Below are positions 17,663 to 26,579 of a stretch of 64,000 nt of DNA, piece after piece. Within the stretch, counting starts at the first letter, position 1. Each line of letters opens with the position of its first letter. The notes beneath the pieces were generated by a model that searched no databases, was not told the origin of the DNA, and was given only the letters and a program-made list of their open reading frames with translations. The stretch is taken from positions 248,001 to 312,000 of the forward strand of contig JADLCY010000011.1 of assembly GCA_020846935.1 (NCBI GenBank). The letters are read 5' to 3'. The stretch is from Gemmatimonadaceae bacterium. GTDB taxonomy: Bacteria > Gemmatimonadota > Gemmatimonadetes > Gemmatimonadales > Gemmatimonadaceae. A program made the position numbers and the translations under genes.

Positions 17663-18094
17663 TCAGGGACGAGGAGGAATCGAGTCGATGCGGATCAGCT
17701 TGAGCTCGGCCTCATCGACGGAGAGCTCGGCGTCACCCTGCGGGTACCCGTTCAGGTTGAGGATGTACGCGACGATGTCGACGTAGTCCTTGACGGGCAG
17801 CTGGCCCGGGTTGTCCTCGGGCATCGTGGTCTTGATCAGCTCGTACAGGTCAAAGACGGTGCGCCCTTTCCATGCCTGCTCGAACGACTCACCCGTGTAG
17901 GCCTCCGCGCCGTGACAGCTGCCACAGCTGGTCCGATGAGTGGCGCGCCCTCGGGCCACCTGCTCCGCGTTCATGACGCCGGACATCGCCGATCGTCCGG
18001 CCGGGGCCAGGGTGGAGTCGCCCTGGGCGAACGCGGAGGGGGTCATCAACAGGCCGGCTGCGGCGGCGACCAGGGTACGCAGTCTCGAATGCAT
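17663..18094 (-). CDS. Class I c-type cytochrome
   Basis: Exported monohaem cytochrome of 143 residues. The start is ATG 18094, which opens a signal peptide ending near PSAFAQG; longer readings upstream lack a signal. The haem motif is CGSCH at residues 57-61, and the likely distal methionine is Met92 in IKTTMPEDNPGQL, a pattern common in cytochromes paired with periplasmic dehydrogenases. Its stop lies 7 bases before the FAD oxidoreductase start, so the two are probably cotranscribed and act together. A region downstream of residue 110 (VDEAELKLIRIDSI) extends beyond the haem domain. Confidence 0.93.
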   Translation of the reverse strand: MHSRLRTLVAAAAGLLMTPSAFAQGDSTLAPAGRSAMSGVMNAEQVARGRATHRTSCGSCHGAEAYTGESFEQAWKGRTVFDLYELIKTTMPEDNPGQLPVKDYVDIVAYILNLNGYPQGDAELSVDEAELKLIRIDSIPPRP

Positions 18095-18440
18095 GTGGTG
18101 GTCTGGCGTGAAGGCGAGGAAGCGTCGACGAGCGCTGGTAATGTTCGCGCCGGCGCGCCGCCCCACCAGTGCCATCCGCTCCCCCGCGCCTGGCGGCCTG
18201 ATCCCGACGCCTTCGACGGCAGCCAGGCAGCGGGTCGCGCCCATGAGCTACGCCACGGCAAGGCACGTCACACCTGGGTGAGCAGCCATCGCCACATGCG
18301 GTGGCCACCGGCCTGCGACGGAAGCGTTCATCAGCGGAGCGTTTGGGTGCTGCTCCCGGGGGGACATCCCTTGCGGGGCTGACAGGACCGACCGAACGTG
18401 AAGGCCTGCGGCACCCGAATTCCCACCCGGAGATCCTCCG

Positions 18441-18872
18441 ATGCGCCGTACCCTGATGTTCGTCGTGGTGCCCGTGTTCGCATGCTCGTCGTCGCGCACC
18501 ACGGTCGAGTCGGCGCCGCTGTCCGGGGCGAGCGCGACCGCGGCGGCGACCACCAGGGGTCGCACTGCCGACGTGATCCCCGAAAGCGAAATCTCCCAGC
18601 AGACCGGCGTCACCAACGCCTACGACCTGATCCGACGCCTGCGACCGAACTTCCTGCGCAACGTCGAGCGATCGAGCCTTCGCACCAACTCCAGCGCGCC
18701 ACTCGTGCGCCTCAACGGACAGCTGCTGGGCGAGCTGACCGAACTGCGCGGCATCGAGGTGACACTGGTCCAGGAGATCCGCTACTTCTCGATCGTCGAG
18801 GCCGAAAGCCGCTGGAGCGGCACGCTGGGCCGGCCAGTGATCGCGGTCACGACGAAGAAGACCCTGAAGTGA
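18441..18872 (+). CDS. Small lipoprotein resembling a TonB-receptor plug
   Basis: A 143-residue exported protein. The N-terminus MRRTLMFVVVPVFACSSS is a lipoprotein signal with Cys15. The mature part runs as TNAYDLIRRLRPNFLRN, then PLVRLNGQLLGELTELRGIE, VTLVQEIRYFSIVEAESRW and VIAVTTKK. This order (segment naming a pair, variable loop, strand, then VI-x-VTT) resembles the plug domain of TonB-dependent receptors, without any barrel. Function is unknown. It has a GGAG ribosome site close to ATG 18441. Confidence 0.7.
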   Translation: MRRTLMFVVVPVFACSSSRTTVESAPLSGASATAAATTRGRTADVIPESEISQQTGVTNAYDLIRRLRPNFLRNVERSSLRTNSSAPLVRLNGQLLGELTELRGIEVTLVQEIRYFSIVEAESRWSGTLGRPVIAVTTKKTLK

Positions 18873-18930
18873 GGCGAGCGCGCGGTTAGGTTCCGTGCAT
18901 GGGTTTCCGGGCCATCAACCTCGTGCCGAC

Positions 18931-19104
18931 ATGAACGAGAAACAGCTGCAGAAGCTGATCAAGCAGATGGAGAAGAAGGCCAAGCCGGCGTCCAGGCCCG
19001 CGCGCTGGAACGATCCCACGCTGGCGGCCACGCAAAAGGATGCCGAGGAAAACGTCGAAGAGGCGAAAGAGATCTTCAGGGAGATGAAGCGCCGCGAGTT
19101 CTGA
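18931..19104 (+). CDS. Small charged hypothetical protein
   Basis: Protein of 57 residues, highly charged and probably helical: MNEKQLQKLIKQMEKKAKPA, a RPARWNDPTL segment, then EENVEEAKEIFREMKRREF. ATG 18931 is preferred to 18895 because the peptide between is not protein-like. It overlaps the end of the convergent serine hydrolase gene by 29 bases. No family recognised. Confidence 0.5.
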   Translation: MNEKQLQKLIKQMEKKAKPASRPARWNDPTLAATQKDAEENVEEAKEIFREMKRREF

Positions 19105-20314
19105 GTTTCGCGGCTTCCGCGCGACGTCGGACCGCCGACACGGAGTCGGCGTCGACCGCGGCCGCCAGCATCTCGATGAACGCCGCGCGCGCGGCAGACG
19201 GTTCGCGGCCGGTCGCCACGGGCCATGCACTGATCATCGCGACCACCAGGCGTCGCGCCGGGTCGATGTGGATCAACTGCCCGTGGATGCCTCGCGCGCC
19301 GAAGGTGCCGTCCGCCGATGTCCACCACTGGTAGCCGTACCCACGGCCGTCGCCCAGGTCCACCTGGGATTTCGTGGCCTCCTCGAGCCATCCGTCGGCA
19401 AGCACGGGTCGACCGTTGATGCGACCGCCATCCAGGACAAACTGCCCGAAGCGGGCAAAGTCGCGCAGCGTCGCCTGGAAGCAGCATCCGCCGTGTTCGT
19501 GGCCTCCGCGGTCGAGCTGCCACGTCGCGTCCTGCTCCATCCCGTAGCGACCCCAGATCTTTCGTGACAGGTAGCGGGACAGCGGCTGGCCTGTGGCCGA
19601 CGACACGAGCACGCCGATGAGATTCGTCTCGCCGGTCTTGTAGACCCAGCGGGTTCCGGGCGTCGTATCGCGCGTGAGCGTCCGCATGAAGCTTACCGTC
19701 GCGTTCTCCCCCCGCGGTGGCCGGTGCAGGTGGAAGCGATAGACGTCACTCAGCGTATCGGTGTAGTCCTCGTTCCAGCGCACCCCGGACGTCATGGTGA
19801 GGAGCTGCCGCACGTTCACACTGTCGTAAACGCTGCCCTTGAGGCCGGGGATGTATCGCGTGACGGGGTCCTCGACGCTGGCGATGTAGCCGTCGCGTAT
19901 CGCCGCGCCCACGAGTGTCCCCGTGATCGACTTCGCCACCGAAAACGACGTCCATTTCTTCGAGGCGGACTGGCCGAGCGCGTAGCGCTCGAGCCGGCGC
20001 TCCCCGTCGACCAGCACGACGACGCCGGCCACCTTCTGCTCGGCGATGTAGCGATCCAGGGCCTGCCCACTTTCGGTCGAGGGGGCGAGCGCGGCCAGCG
20101 GTGCGCCGACGGGCAAAGGATGTACGCGGACGCCGCGCCTGACGATGCGATGCTCGTAGATCGCGCTCCAGCGCGGGAACCCGAACTCGCGTTCGGCCTG
20201 GTTCCAGGTGGCCAGGGGACGGTCGCGCAGGTCCCGGATGGTCGGTTGCGAGAGGAGCGTGCGCCCGGCAGCAGCGAGGAGCGCGAGGGAGAGAGAGAGG
20301 CGCGATGCCAGCAT
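19076..20314 (-). CDS. Serine hydrolase of the beta-lactamase/class C family
   Basis: Exported hydrolase of 412 residues with a signal peptide ending near AAAGRTLLSQ. The nucleophile motif is SVAK (Ser125, Lys128), followed by MTSGVRWNED and WVYKTGETNLIG, which is where class C-type enzymes carry the tyrosine motif, and later HGQLIHIDPARRLVV. This pattern matches the 6-aminohexanoate-dimer hydrolase and esterase-like branch more than true beta-lactamases. Substrate is not known. The 3' end overlaps a small convergent gene. Confidence 0.88.
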   Translation of the reverse strand: MLASRLSLSLALLAAAGRTLLSQPTIRDLRDRPLATWNQAEREFGFPRWSAIYEHRIVRRGVRVHPLPVGAPLAALAPSTESGQALDRYIAEQKVAGVVVLVDGERRLERYALGQSASKKWTSFSVAKSITGTLVGAAIRDGYIASVEDPVTRYIPGLKGSVYDSVNVRQLLTMTSGVRWNEDYTDTLSDVYRFHLHRPPRGENATVSFMRTLTRDTTPGTRWVYKTGETNLIGVLVSSATGQPLSRYLSRKIWGRYGMEQDATWQLDRGGHEHGGCCFQATLRDFARFGQFVLDGGRINGRPVLADGWLEEATKSQVDLGDGRGYGYQWWTSADGTFGARGIHGQLIHIDPARRLVVAMISAWPVATGREPSAARAAFIEMLAAAVDADSVSAVRRRAEAAKLRTRGASSP

Positions 20315-20453
20315 GCTCGAAGTTTACTCGGCGCGACCGGCGCGCGTGGGCGCATGGTGACCAGAGGACCGCTGCGACTGGCGACTCATGGTTCGTTGTG
20401 CTCGCCGGAAATGGGGATGCCGGAAGGTCCGGGTGAGGCCACAAGCGCACCTC

Positions 20454-20931
20454 ATGTTCCGCGTCGGCCTGACCGCTCGTCCTTGCCCCACGCGTACCGT
20501 GGGCCGCGACGCCCTCCTTGCCGTTCGATCACTCCGGCGCAGTCCCGGCTTCGTGGCGCTTGTCGTCCTGTCGCTCGGCGTCGCCCTCGGCGTGACGACC
20601 ACGATGTTCGGGCTCGTCGACTCGGTCCTGCATCCGCGGGTCCCGCTGCTTTGCCGTGCGCATCGCGTTCGGCTCGTCCGAAGCGCAGGTCGCGCGCATG
20701 ACGTTGCGTGACGGGGCGACGATGGCGCTTGCGGGGACGGCGGTGGGCGCCTTTCTGGCGATGTGGCTGGCGCGCGTGCTCGACGCGATGCTGTACGACG
20801 TGTTCTACACCGACGCGCGCGCGCTGGTGGTGGCCGAGGTCCTGGTGATCGCGGTGACCTTCGCGGCCGCTCTCGTTCCGGCGCGACAGGCGGCGAGGAG
20901 CGCTCCGGCGGAGATCCTTCGCGCGCGCTGA
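20454..20931 (+). pseudogene. Relic of a MacB-like (ADOP) permease with an internal deletion
   Basis: The first part (20454 to about 20640) encodes a typical N-terminus of this permease family, ALLAVRSLRRSPGFVALVVL and the first membrane helix up to DSVLHP. The sequence then changes frame and continues at about 20648-20931 as the extreme C-terminus, FAVRIAFGSSEAQVARMTL through the last helices to ARQAARSAPAEILRAR. Around 700 residues of periplasmic domain and middle helices are missing, and the two pieces are out of frame. An intact relative lies at 35451. Confidence 0.82.
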
Positions 20932-21073
20932 CGCGAAGGTTGGGACGAGCCGATGGCCGTTCGCCCCCGCGGGATCGCCGTCTGCCATCTGCGGACTCGG
21001 TCGCGCGCCCGCGACGCGTGAGAGTTGCGGCGCGAGACACTCGCGCTCCGCCCTCCCGTCACCCACCCGCGCC

Positions 21074-21652
21074 ATGCCCACCTCGATTCCCGGTGCCCGC
21101 CGCTCGATCCTCACATGCGCCGCCCTGGCCCTGGGACCGGTTGCATTGCCCGCGCAGGGTGCGCGCGTGTCACTGGCCGACCCTGCGGCATACGGCGCCG
21201 AGGTCGAGCGCGCGGTGACGCTCGTGCGGCGCGCCACGGCAGCCTACCAGAACATCGACGCCGCGATCGCCGATGGCTTTCCCCGTGTGGTCGCCAGTTG
21301 CCTGGCGAATCAGGAAGCCGGCGGCATGGGACATCACCACACCAATCGCGCGCGGATGGACGCGTCCGTGGAGATCGAGAAGCCCGAGATCCTGCTCTAC
21401 TCGTACCACCCTGACGGCCGCTACGTCCTCAACGGCGTGGAGTACATCGTGCCGTTCAGTGTCTGGCCCAGGGACTCCGCGCCGCCACGGGTCATGGGTC
21501 GCGACCTGATCCCGAGCGAAGGTCTCAACCTGTGGTACCTGCACGTCTGGATCTGGACGCCTAACGCGTCCGGCCTGTTCTCGGACTGGAATCCCACCGT
21601 GACCTGCCGGCCCGCGGGCGGCGGCGGCCTCGACCTCTCATCGCAGCGCTGA
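21074..21652 (+). CDS. Conserved exported protein with histidine cluster
   Basis: Protein of 192 residues with an N-terminal signal ending near LPAQGAR. The mature part contains MGHHHTNRARMD, then PEILLYSYHPDGRYVLNGVEY, LWYLHVWIWTPNASGLFSDWNP and a final cysteine in TVTCRP. I recall similar uncharacterised bacterial proteins with an M-G-x-H-x-x-N motif and a later H-x-W-x-W motif. Together they could form a metal site. Two cysteines (SCLANQ and TVTCRP) could pair. No function is established. Confidence 0.7.
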   Translation: MPTSIPGARRSILTCAALALGPVALPAQGARVSLADPAAYGAEVERAVTLVRRATAAYQNIDAAIADGFPRVVASCLANQEAGGMGHHHTNRARMDASVEIEKPEILLYSYHPDGRYVLNGVEYIVPFSVWPRDSAPPRVMGRDLIPSEGLNLWYLHVWIWTPNASGLFSDWNPTVTCRPAGGGGLDLSSQR

Positions 21653-21667
21653 CCGGCTGCGCGCGCA

Positions 21668-22180
21668 TCAGGTCAGGTAGTTCTCCCTCACATGCGTGAT
21701 GTGGAAGGCGACGTGACCGGCCAGGATGTGCACGAGCGCGCGCACGGTGACCGGGTTGCCGGACACGATTCCGCTGCGGTTGATCGCCTCGTCAGGCATC
21801 GCCTCGATCGCGGTGATGTTGGCCAGCCGCGCAGTGCGCCACTGCCCCAGCACCGAGGCGACCGAGTGCGCATTGAACTGTCCGTGGGGCGTCCACTGAT
21901 CCTGGTCAAAGGACGGCAGGGGGTTCGCGTCGCCGCGCGCGATGTGGAGCGCCCGGAACCCGAACACGCGCTCGGTGTCGGCCACGTGCCCGATGACCTC
22001 CTTGAGGCTCCACTTCCCAGGGGCGTAGCTCGCCATTCCCTGGGCCTCGGTCACGGTTGCGAACAGCGCCTCGAACTCGGCGACCTGTGAACGCAACGTC
22101 GGCATGAGCTGGCCGTCAGGGACGAGCGTGACGTAGCGCTGGAAGTAGGGCGTGTATTCGGACGGGGATGGCGCGTGCAT
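21668..22180 (-). CDS. DinB-family putative metal-dependent protein
   Basis: A 170-residue four-helix protein of the DinB_2 group. The start is ATG 22180 (MHAPSPSEYTPYFQRYV). Key features are the first histidine in LKEVIGHVADTERVFGFRAL and the paired histidines near the end, HILAGHVAFHITHV, which typically bind a divalent metal. Family members include thiol-dependent transferases and damage-inducible proteins of unknown role. It is convergent with the exported histidine-cluster gene, 15 bases apart. Confidence 0.88.
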   Translation of the reverse strand: MHAPSPSEYTPYFQRYVTLVPDGQLMPTLRSQVAEFEALFATVTEAQGMASYAPGKWSLKEVIGHVADTERVFGFRALHIARGDANPLPSFDQDQWTPHGQFNAHSVASVLGQWRTARLANITAIEAMPDEAINRSGIVSGNPVTVRALVHILAGHVAFHITHVRENYLT

Positions 22181-22428
22181 GGCGGCGGCTCGCAAGAGAG
22201 GATGGGCGAACGAGGTCGACGGTACGGGGGCGTTCGGCGTTCCGTACCGTCCGTGAAATCTGGCGACCTCGGGCTCAATCCGCGCGCGGCGAGGCGGCGC
22301 GGTGAGACCCCAGGGTTGCACCGTCGACCGGGTGACTGAAGCGGAGAAGCGTCGCGGGTCGCGCAGCCCAACTGGAGCGCGCTCGCCGGGGCACTCGTGA
22401 CGCGCGCCGCTCTCGATGTGCGGGCCCG

Positions 22429-23955
22429 TCAGGTTATCGCCCGCTCCATCGCGAGTTCGGCGTCCAAAGACACACCGTCGCGGTTGATCGTGGCCACGGC
22501 GACTGTCTTGCCTCTTGCGAGGTAGCGTACCGTGGCATCGCGGGCGGCCAGGCTGCCGTCGATCTCGATGCGGTCCCACTGCGCCGCGTGACCGACGTAG
22601 TTGATCGTGGCGTCGTAGTGTGCGCTCCAGAAGAACGGCACCGCGTCGAACGCCACGTTGGCGCCGAGCATGTTGCGCGCCGCCGCCACCCCCTGGCGCT
22701 GGGCGAGCGCCCAGTGCTCCACGCGAAGACGCTCACCGGTATGGGGATCCGGCCAGCGCGCGATGTCGCCCGCCGCCCAGATGGCGGGGTCACTCGAACG
22801 CAGCTGTGCATCGACCAGCACGCCGCGATCGACCGCGAGCCCTGCGGCCTGCGCGAGTTCCAGATTCGGCCGCACGCCGACGCCGGCGACCACGAGGCCG
22901 GCGCCGAGCAGCGTTCCGTCGTCCAGCATCACCCCATCGGGACGCGTCGACACGGGCTTGCGTCCGAGATGGAACGTGACGCCTCGCGACTCGTGCACAC
23001 TGCGAATCCAGTCGCCAACCTCGGGGCCAAGCACGCGCTCCAGCGGTCGCGCATCGGGGGCCACGACGTGCACCTCGAGGCCACGCGCGACGAGCGAGGC
23101 GGCCACTTCGAGTCCGATGAAGCTCGCGCCGATCACGACGGCGCGCCGCGGCGCCGCCTGCTCGGCCGCGCGAATAATCGCTCGACTGTCGGCCAGCGAC
23201 CGGAGCGTGAGCAGCGGCAACTCCGCTGCGACGGGGATGTCGAGCCTCACGGCGGTCGCTCCCGTCGCGAGCAACAGGGCATCGTACGCGAGCGTACTGC
23301 CCCCGTCGACCGTGAGGGTTCGCTCGGCCGGGGTGATGGCCCGCACCCGCTCGCGCCGCAGCTCAATGCCTCGCGCCTGCAGCTGTTCGGCCGAGCGCAG
23401 CGTGACCCACTCCTCGGGCGCACTGCCGGCGAGGTAGTCCTTGGACAGATTCGGCCGATCGACCGCAGCGGCCGGATCGCTGTCGAACAGGGTCACCGGT
23501 CCTTCGTAACCCTCGTCGCGCAGCGCTTCCGCAGCGGCAGTGCCCGCGGCACCAGCGCCGATGATGACGACGGAGGACGGCGCACTCGTCAGGCGCCGCG
23601 ACGGTGCTGCCGCGGCACGACCGGTCACGCGCACAGTGCCTCCCTGCTCCTCCACCGCATAGCATGCCACCGGTGCCAGCGCGGGCGGACGATCCGACTT
23701 GCCGGTACGGAGGTCGAAGGCCGCGTGATGCCAAGGGCAGCGCACGGTGTGACCCACGACCAGACCTTCGGCGAGCGGGCCGCCGTAGTGCGTGCAGGTG
23801 GCGCCGATGGCATGACATCGGCCTTCGACGCGGGTGATGACAACGGCGTCATCACCCACACGACCGGCGAGCAGGGCGCCCTCGACAATCGAGTGCGCAG
23901 GGACACCCGCGGCGAGATCCGGGGTGTCGGGAGCGGGAGCAGCGTGATCGGCCAT
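22429..23955 (-). CDS. Rieske-domain FAD/NAD(P)-dependent reductase (AIFM3-like)
   Basis: A 508-residue fusion of a Rieske [2Fe-2S] domain and a ferredoxin-reductase-type flavoprotein. Rieske ligands are Cys54 and His56 in CTHYGG and Cys73 and His76 in CPWHHAAF. The FAD site is IIGAGAAGTAAAEAL near residue 131 and the NAD(P) site is RRAVVIGASFIGLEVAASL near residue 270, with the C-terminal AAGDIARWPDPHTGE. The start ATG 23955 (MADHAAPAP) begins just before the Rieske domain; a longer reading adds only low-complexity residues. The likely role is electron transfer from NAD(P)H to an oxygenase or ferredoxin, but no partner is adjacent. Confidence 0.92.
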   Translation of the reverse strand: MADHAAPAPDTPDLAAGVPAHSIVEGALLAGRVGDDAVVITRVEGRCHAIGATCTHYGGPLAEGLVVGHTVRCPWHHAAFDLRTGKSDRPPALAPVACYAVEEQGGTVRVTGRAAAAPSRRLTSAPSSVVIIGAGAAGTAAAEALRDEGYEGPVTLFDSDPAAAVDRPNLSKDYLAGSAPEEWVTLRSAEQLQARGIELRRERVRAITPAERTLTVDGGSTLAYDALLLATGATAVRLDIPVAAELPLLTLRSLADSRAIIRAAEQAAPRRAVVIGASFIGLEVAASLVARGLEVHVVAPDARPLERVLGPEVGDWIRSVHESRGVTFHLGRKPVSTRPDGVMLDDGTLLGAGLVVAGVGVRPNLELAQAAGLAVDRGVLVDAQLRSSDPAIWAAGDIARWPDPHTGERLRVEHWALAQRQGVAAARNMLGANVAFDAVPFFWSAHYDATINYVGHAAQWDRIEIDGSLAARDATVRYLARGKTVAVATINRDGVSLDAELAMERAIT

Positions 23956-24071
23956 CAGACGTCTCGATTGAACGGCGGGTGCGGCGCGTCCGCGCGCACC
24001 GGGAGGCGGCCGCGCCTCGTTCCCGTTTGCGCGAGAGCACCCGACACCCACACCTAGTCGAGCGCGCGGAT

Positions 24072-25535
24072 TCAGTTCCCCGAGGTCACCAGGGTACTGG
24101 CCGGTGCCCTGGGAATCGTGAGACGGAACGTGCTGCCCGATGTCGTGCTCGCTGCGAGCACGACGTCACCGCCATGCTCACGCGCCACGCGTCGGCAAAT
24201 GGCCAGTCCGAGCCCGGCTCCGTCCGTGCCTGACGATGCGCGCACGGCGTCAGCGCGAAAGAATCGTTCGAACAATCGCGCCTGCACCTCCGCGGGGATG
24301 CCGGCGCCATCGTCGCGCACGTCGAGCCGCCAGCGCGGGCCATCGTCGCTGACGTCGATGACGACGACGCCGCCAGGTCGCCCGTACTTGATGGCGTTCA
24401 CCACGAGATTGTCGATGGCGCGTCGCAGCAGCGTCTCGTCTCCCAGCACCAGACCTTCGTCGACGCCGCGCACCTCGATGGATGCCTGACGGGCCGCGGC
24501 CAACGATCGGAGGTCGTGGGCGCTGTCTTCCGCGAGATCCCTGAGGTGGAGCGGCGTCCGGTTCAGAATCGGCTCGCCGGCATCGGCACGCGCGAGGAGG
24601 AACAGGTCACCAACGATCGCGCGCAGGCGATGCGCCGACTGCCTGATCGTGCGCAACGCCGTCACGTAGTCGTCGCGCGTGCGATCGTCCCGCGCGAGGG
24701 CAAGGTCGGCTTCGCCATTGATGATCGCGAGCGGCGTGCGCAGCTCGTGCGACGCATCGGCGGCAAAGCGGGCCTGGGCCTCGAACGATCGTTCGAGGCG
24801 CTCCAGCAACTCGTTGAACGTGGTGGCGAGCCGTCCGATCTCGTCGGCCGGATTGACGACGGGGATGCGCTCGTGGAGGTTGGTTGCGCCGATCTCGCGT
24901 GCACGACGCGACATCACGTCCACCGGGGCAAAGCCGCGCCCCGCGAGCCACCAGCCACCAGCGCTGGCGAGCAGGAGCACCACGGGCAATCCGATGCCGA
25001 GTGCCCAACGAGCGTCGCGCAACATGCGGGTGCGCGCCGTCATCACCTGGGCAACACCAACGACGAGTGCGCGATTCCCGATGTCGTATGGCAGCAGGAG
25101 GACGCGCACCGGTCGTTCGTCGATGACGCGAGTGACGAGTGTGGGCATCGCGGGTGCGGACTCGAGCAGGTCGTCCAGCACGTTGTCGATCGCGAGGCGC
25201 GGGCTCGATGCCCCGTCGCGCGGTCCGGGCAAGGCGTCGCGCGGCGGCGCGACCGGACCGCGGGCGCGGTCGTGCAGTCGTACGGACACCCCGGGGAGCT
25301 GGAGCACGTCGAGCACGGCAGCGATCGCCACACTGTCGGCCGCACCGAGGTGACGTTCGAACTCGATCGCCGACGCGAGCGTCTCGCCGGACTCGGCAAG
25401 GAACTCGTCCACGCGCTCCAGGCTGCTGTAGGCGAGAAAGACGTACCCGGCTCCGCCGACCGCGCTCAGGAAGGCCGCGAACACCACCGCGTACCACCAG
25501 GCGAGCCGGGCGCGCAGGCTCCGACCGAACATCAC
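24072..25535 (-). CDS. Membrane sensor histidine kinase
   Basis: Transmitter of a two-component system, 487 residues from GTG 25535 or 486 from ATG 25532. It has an N-terminal membrane helix, a periplasmic domain to about residue 165, a second helix (LGIGLPVVLLLASAGGWWLA), HAMP, then the H-box FAADASHELRTPLAIING with the phosphorylated histidine, the N-box DNLVVNAIKYGRPGG and the G-boxes DDGAGIP and GLGLAICR. Its start overlaps the stop of the response regulator gene (GTGA or TGATG), so the pair is translationally coupled. The input signal is unknown. Confidence 0.95.
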   Translation of the reverse strand: MMFGRSLRARLAWWYAVVFAAFLSAVGGAGYVFLAYSSLERVDEFLAESGETLASAIEFERHLGAADSVAIAAVLDVLQLPGVSVRLHDRARGPVAPPRDALPGPRDGASSPRLAIDNVLDDLLESAPAMPTLVTRVIDERPVRVLLLPYDIGNRALVVGVAQVMTARTRMLRDARWALGIGLPVVLLLASAGGWWLAGRGFAPVDVMSRRAREIGATNLHERIPVVNPADEIGRLATTFNELLERLERSFEAQARFAADASHELRTPLAIINGEADLALARDDRTRDDYVTALRTIRQSAHRLRAIVGDLFLLARADAGEPILNRTPLHLRDLAEDSAHDLRSLAAARQASIEVRGVDEGLVLGDETLLRRAIDNLVVNAIKYGRPGGVVVIDVSDDGPRWRLDVRDDGAGIPAEVQARLFERFFRADAVRASSGTDGAGLGLAICRRVAREHGGDVVLAASTTSGSTFRLTIPRAPASTLVTSGN

Positions 25536-26221
25536 CGCGACGGCTCTGCGTTGTCCGCCTCTGCGAGCATGTAGCCCGCGCCTCGCCGCGTGTGGATCAG
25601 CGGCGCGCGACCCTGATCGACCTTCTTGCGCACGCGATTGATATAGACCTCGATCGCGTTGGTGAACGGATCGTGGTTTTCGTCCCAGACGTGTTCGACC
25701 AGTTCCGCCCGTCCGATGACGCGTCCGGCGTGGCGTGCGAGGTACTCGAGGAGCACGTACTCCTTGGTCGTGAGTGCCAGTGTGCGCCCCCCACGTTCGG
25801 CCCGCTGCGCCGCGACGTCGACCGTGAGGTCACCGACGGTGAGACGCGAGGGTGAGAGTTCCGGCATGCGACGCAGCAGCGCGCGCACGCGCGCTTCGAG
25901 TTCCGCGAGGTCGAACGGCTTCGTGAGATAGTCGTCTGCCCCCGCGTCGAGACCGGCCACCCGATCGCGGACGGCATCACGCGCCGTGAGCATGAGGATC
26001 GGCACGCGGCTCCCGCGCTTGCGGATCTCGGCGCAGACCTCGAGGCCGTTGCGCTTTGGCAGCTGAATGTCGAGCACGATCACGTCATACGGATTCACGG
26101 CAGCCTGCACCACGGCGGCGTCGCCATCGGTGGCGTGGTCGACGGCGTAGCCACCTTCACGCAGCGAGCGCACGAGCAGGTCGGCCAGGCGGGCATCGTC
26201 TTCCACCAGCAGCAGGCGCAT
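25532..26221 (-). CDS. OmpR/PhoB-family response regulator
   Basis: DNA-binding response regulator of 229 residues. The receiver has the acidic pair in LLVEDDARL, the phosphorylated Asp51 in VIVLDIQLP, and KPF with the conserved lysine. The winged-helix output domain has TTKEYVLLEYLARH and YINRVRKKVDQG. The start is ATG 26221, downstream of a GGAGG site; a longer reading upstream to 26512 is not supported by protein character. It is first in the operon with the histidine kinase and is transcribed divergently from a small basic secreted protein, which is a plausible target. Confidence 0.96.
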   Translation of the reverse strand: MRLLLVEDDARLADLLVRSLREGGYAVDHATDGDAAVVQAAVNPYDVIVLDIQLPKRNGLEVCAEIRKRGSRVPILMLTARDAVRDRVAGLDAGADDYLTKPFDLAELEARVRALLRRMPELSPSRLTVGDLTVDVAAQRAERGGRTLALTTKEYVLLEYLARHAGRVIGRAELVEHVWDENHDPFTNAIEVYINRVRKKVDQGRAPLIHTRRGAGYMLAEADNAEPSR

Positions 26222-26342
26222 CGCGCTGTAATCCTCCGTTAAGCCGTCGGCGCGTACCATGCGCGCGGGTTCGGGATGCGGGCTTTGGCCGCACCACCCC
26301 CGCACCGTGGCGCCTTCACGGACAACATAGCTGGAGATACCC

Positions 26343-26564
26343 ATGCGAGCACGACGCACCATCTTCCTTGCGGGCCCGGTACTGCTCTGGGGCGCCCTCG
26401 CGGCAGCGCAGGGCAAGTCGCCGACCACTGCGAAGCCGGCACCGGCGCACACGACGACGGCCACGGTCGCCGATACGGCGCACAAGACGGCCGCCAAGGC
26501 CACGCACCCCACCGACTCGGCGAAGAAGTCGCCGCGTCACAAGGCACGCAAGCCCAGGTCCTGA
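26343..26564 (+). CDS. Small secreted Lys/Ala/Thr-rich protein
   Basis: A 73-residue protein with a signal peptide (MRARRTIFLAGPVLLWGALA) ending at AAAQG. The mature part is disordered-looking, built from Lys, Ala, Thr, Pro and His, and ends with KKSPRHKARKPRS, giving a strong positive charge. A GGAG site precedes ATG 26343. It lies divergent to the response regulator. A role as a cation-rich envelope or acid-response peptide is a guess from composition only. Confidence 0.6.
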   Translation: MRARRTIFLAGPVLLWGALAAAQGKSPTTAKPAPAHTTTATVADTAHKTAAKATHPTDSAKKSPRHKARKPRS

Positions 26565-26579
26565 CCGCTTGCGGCGTCG

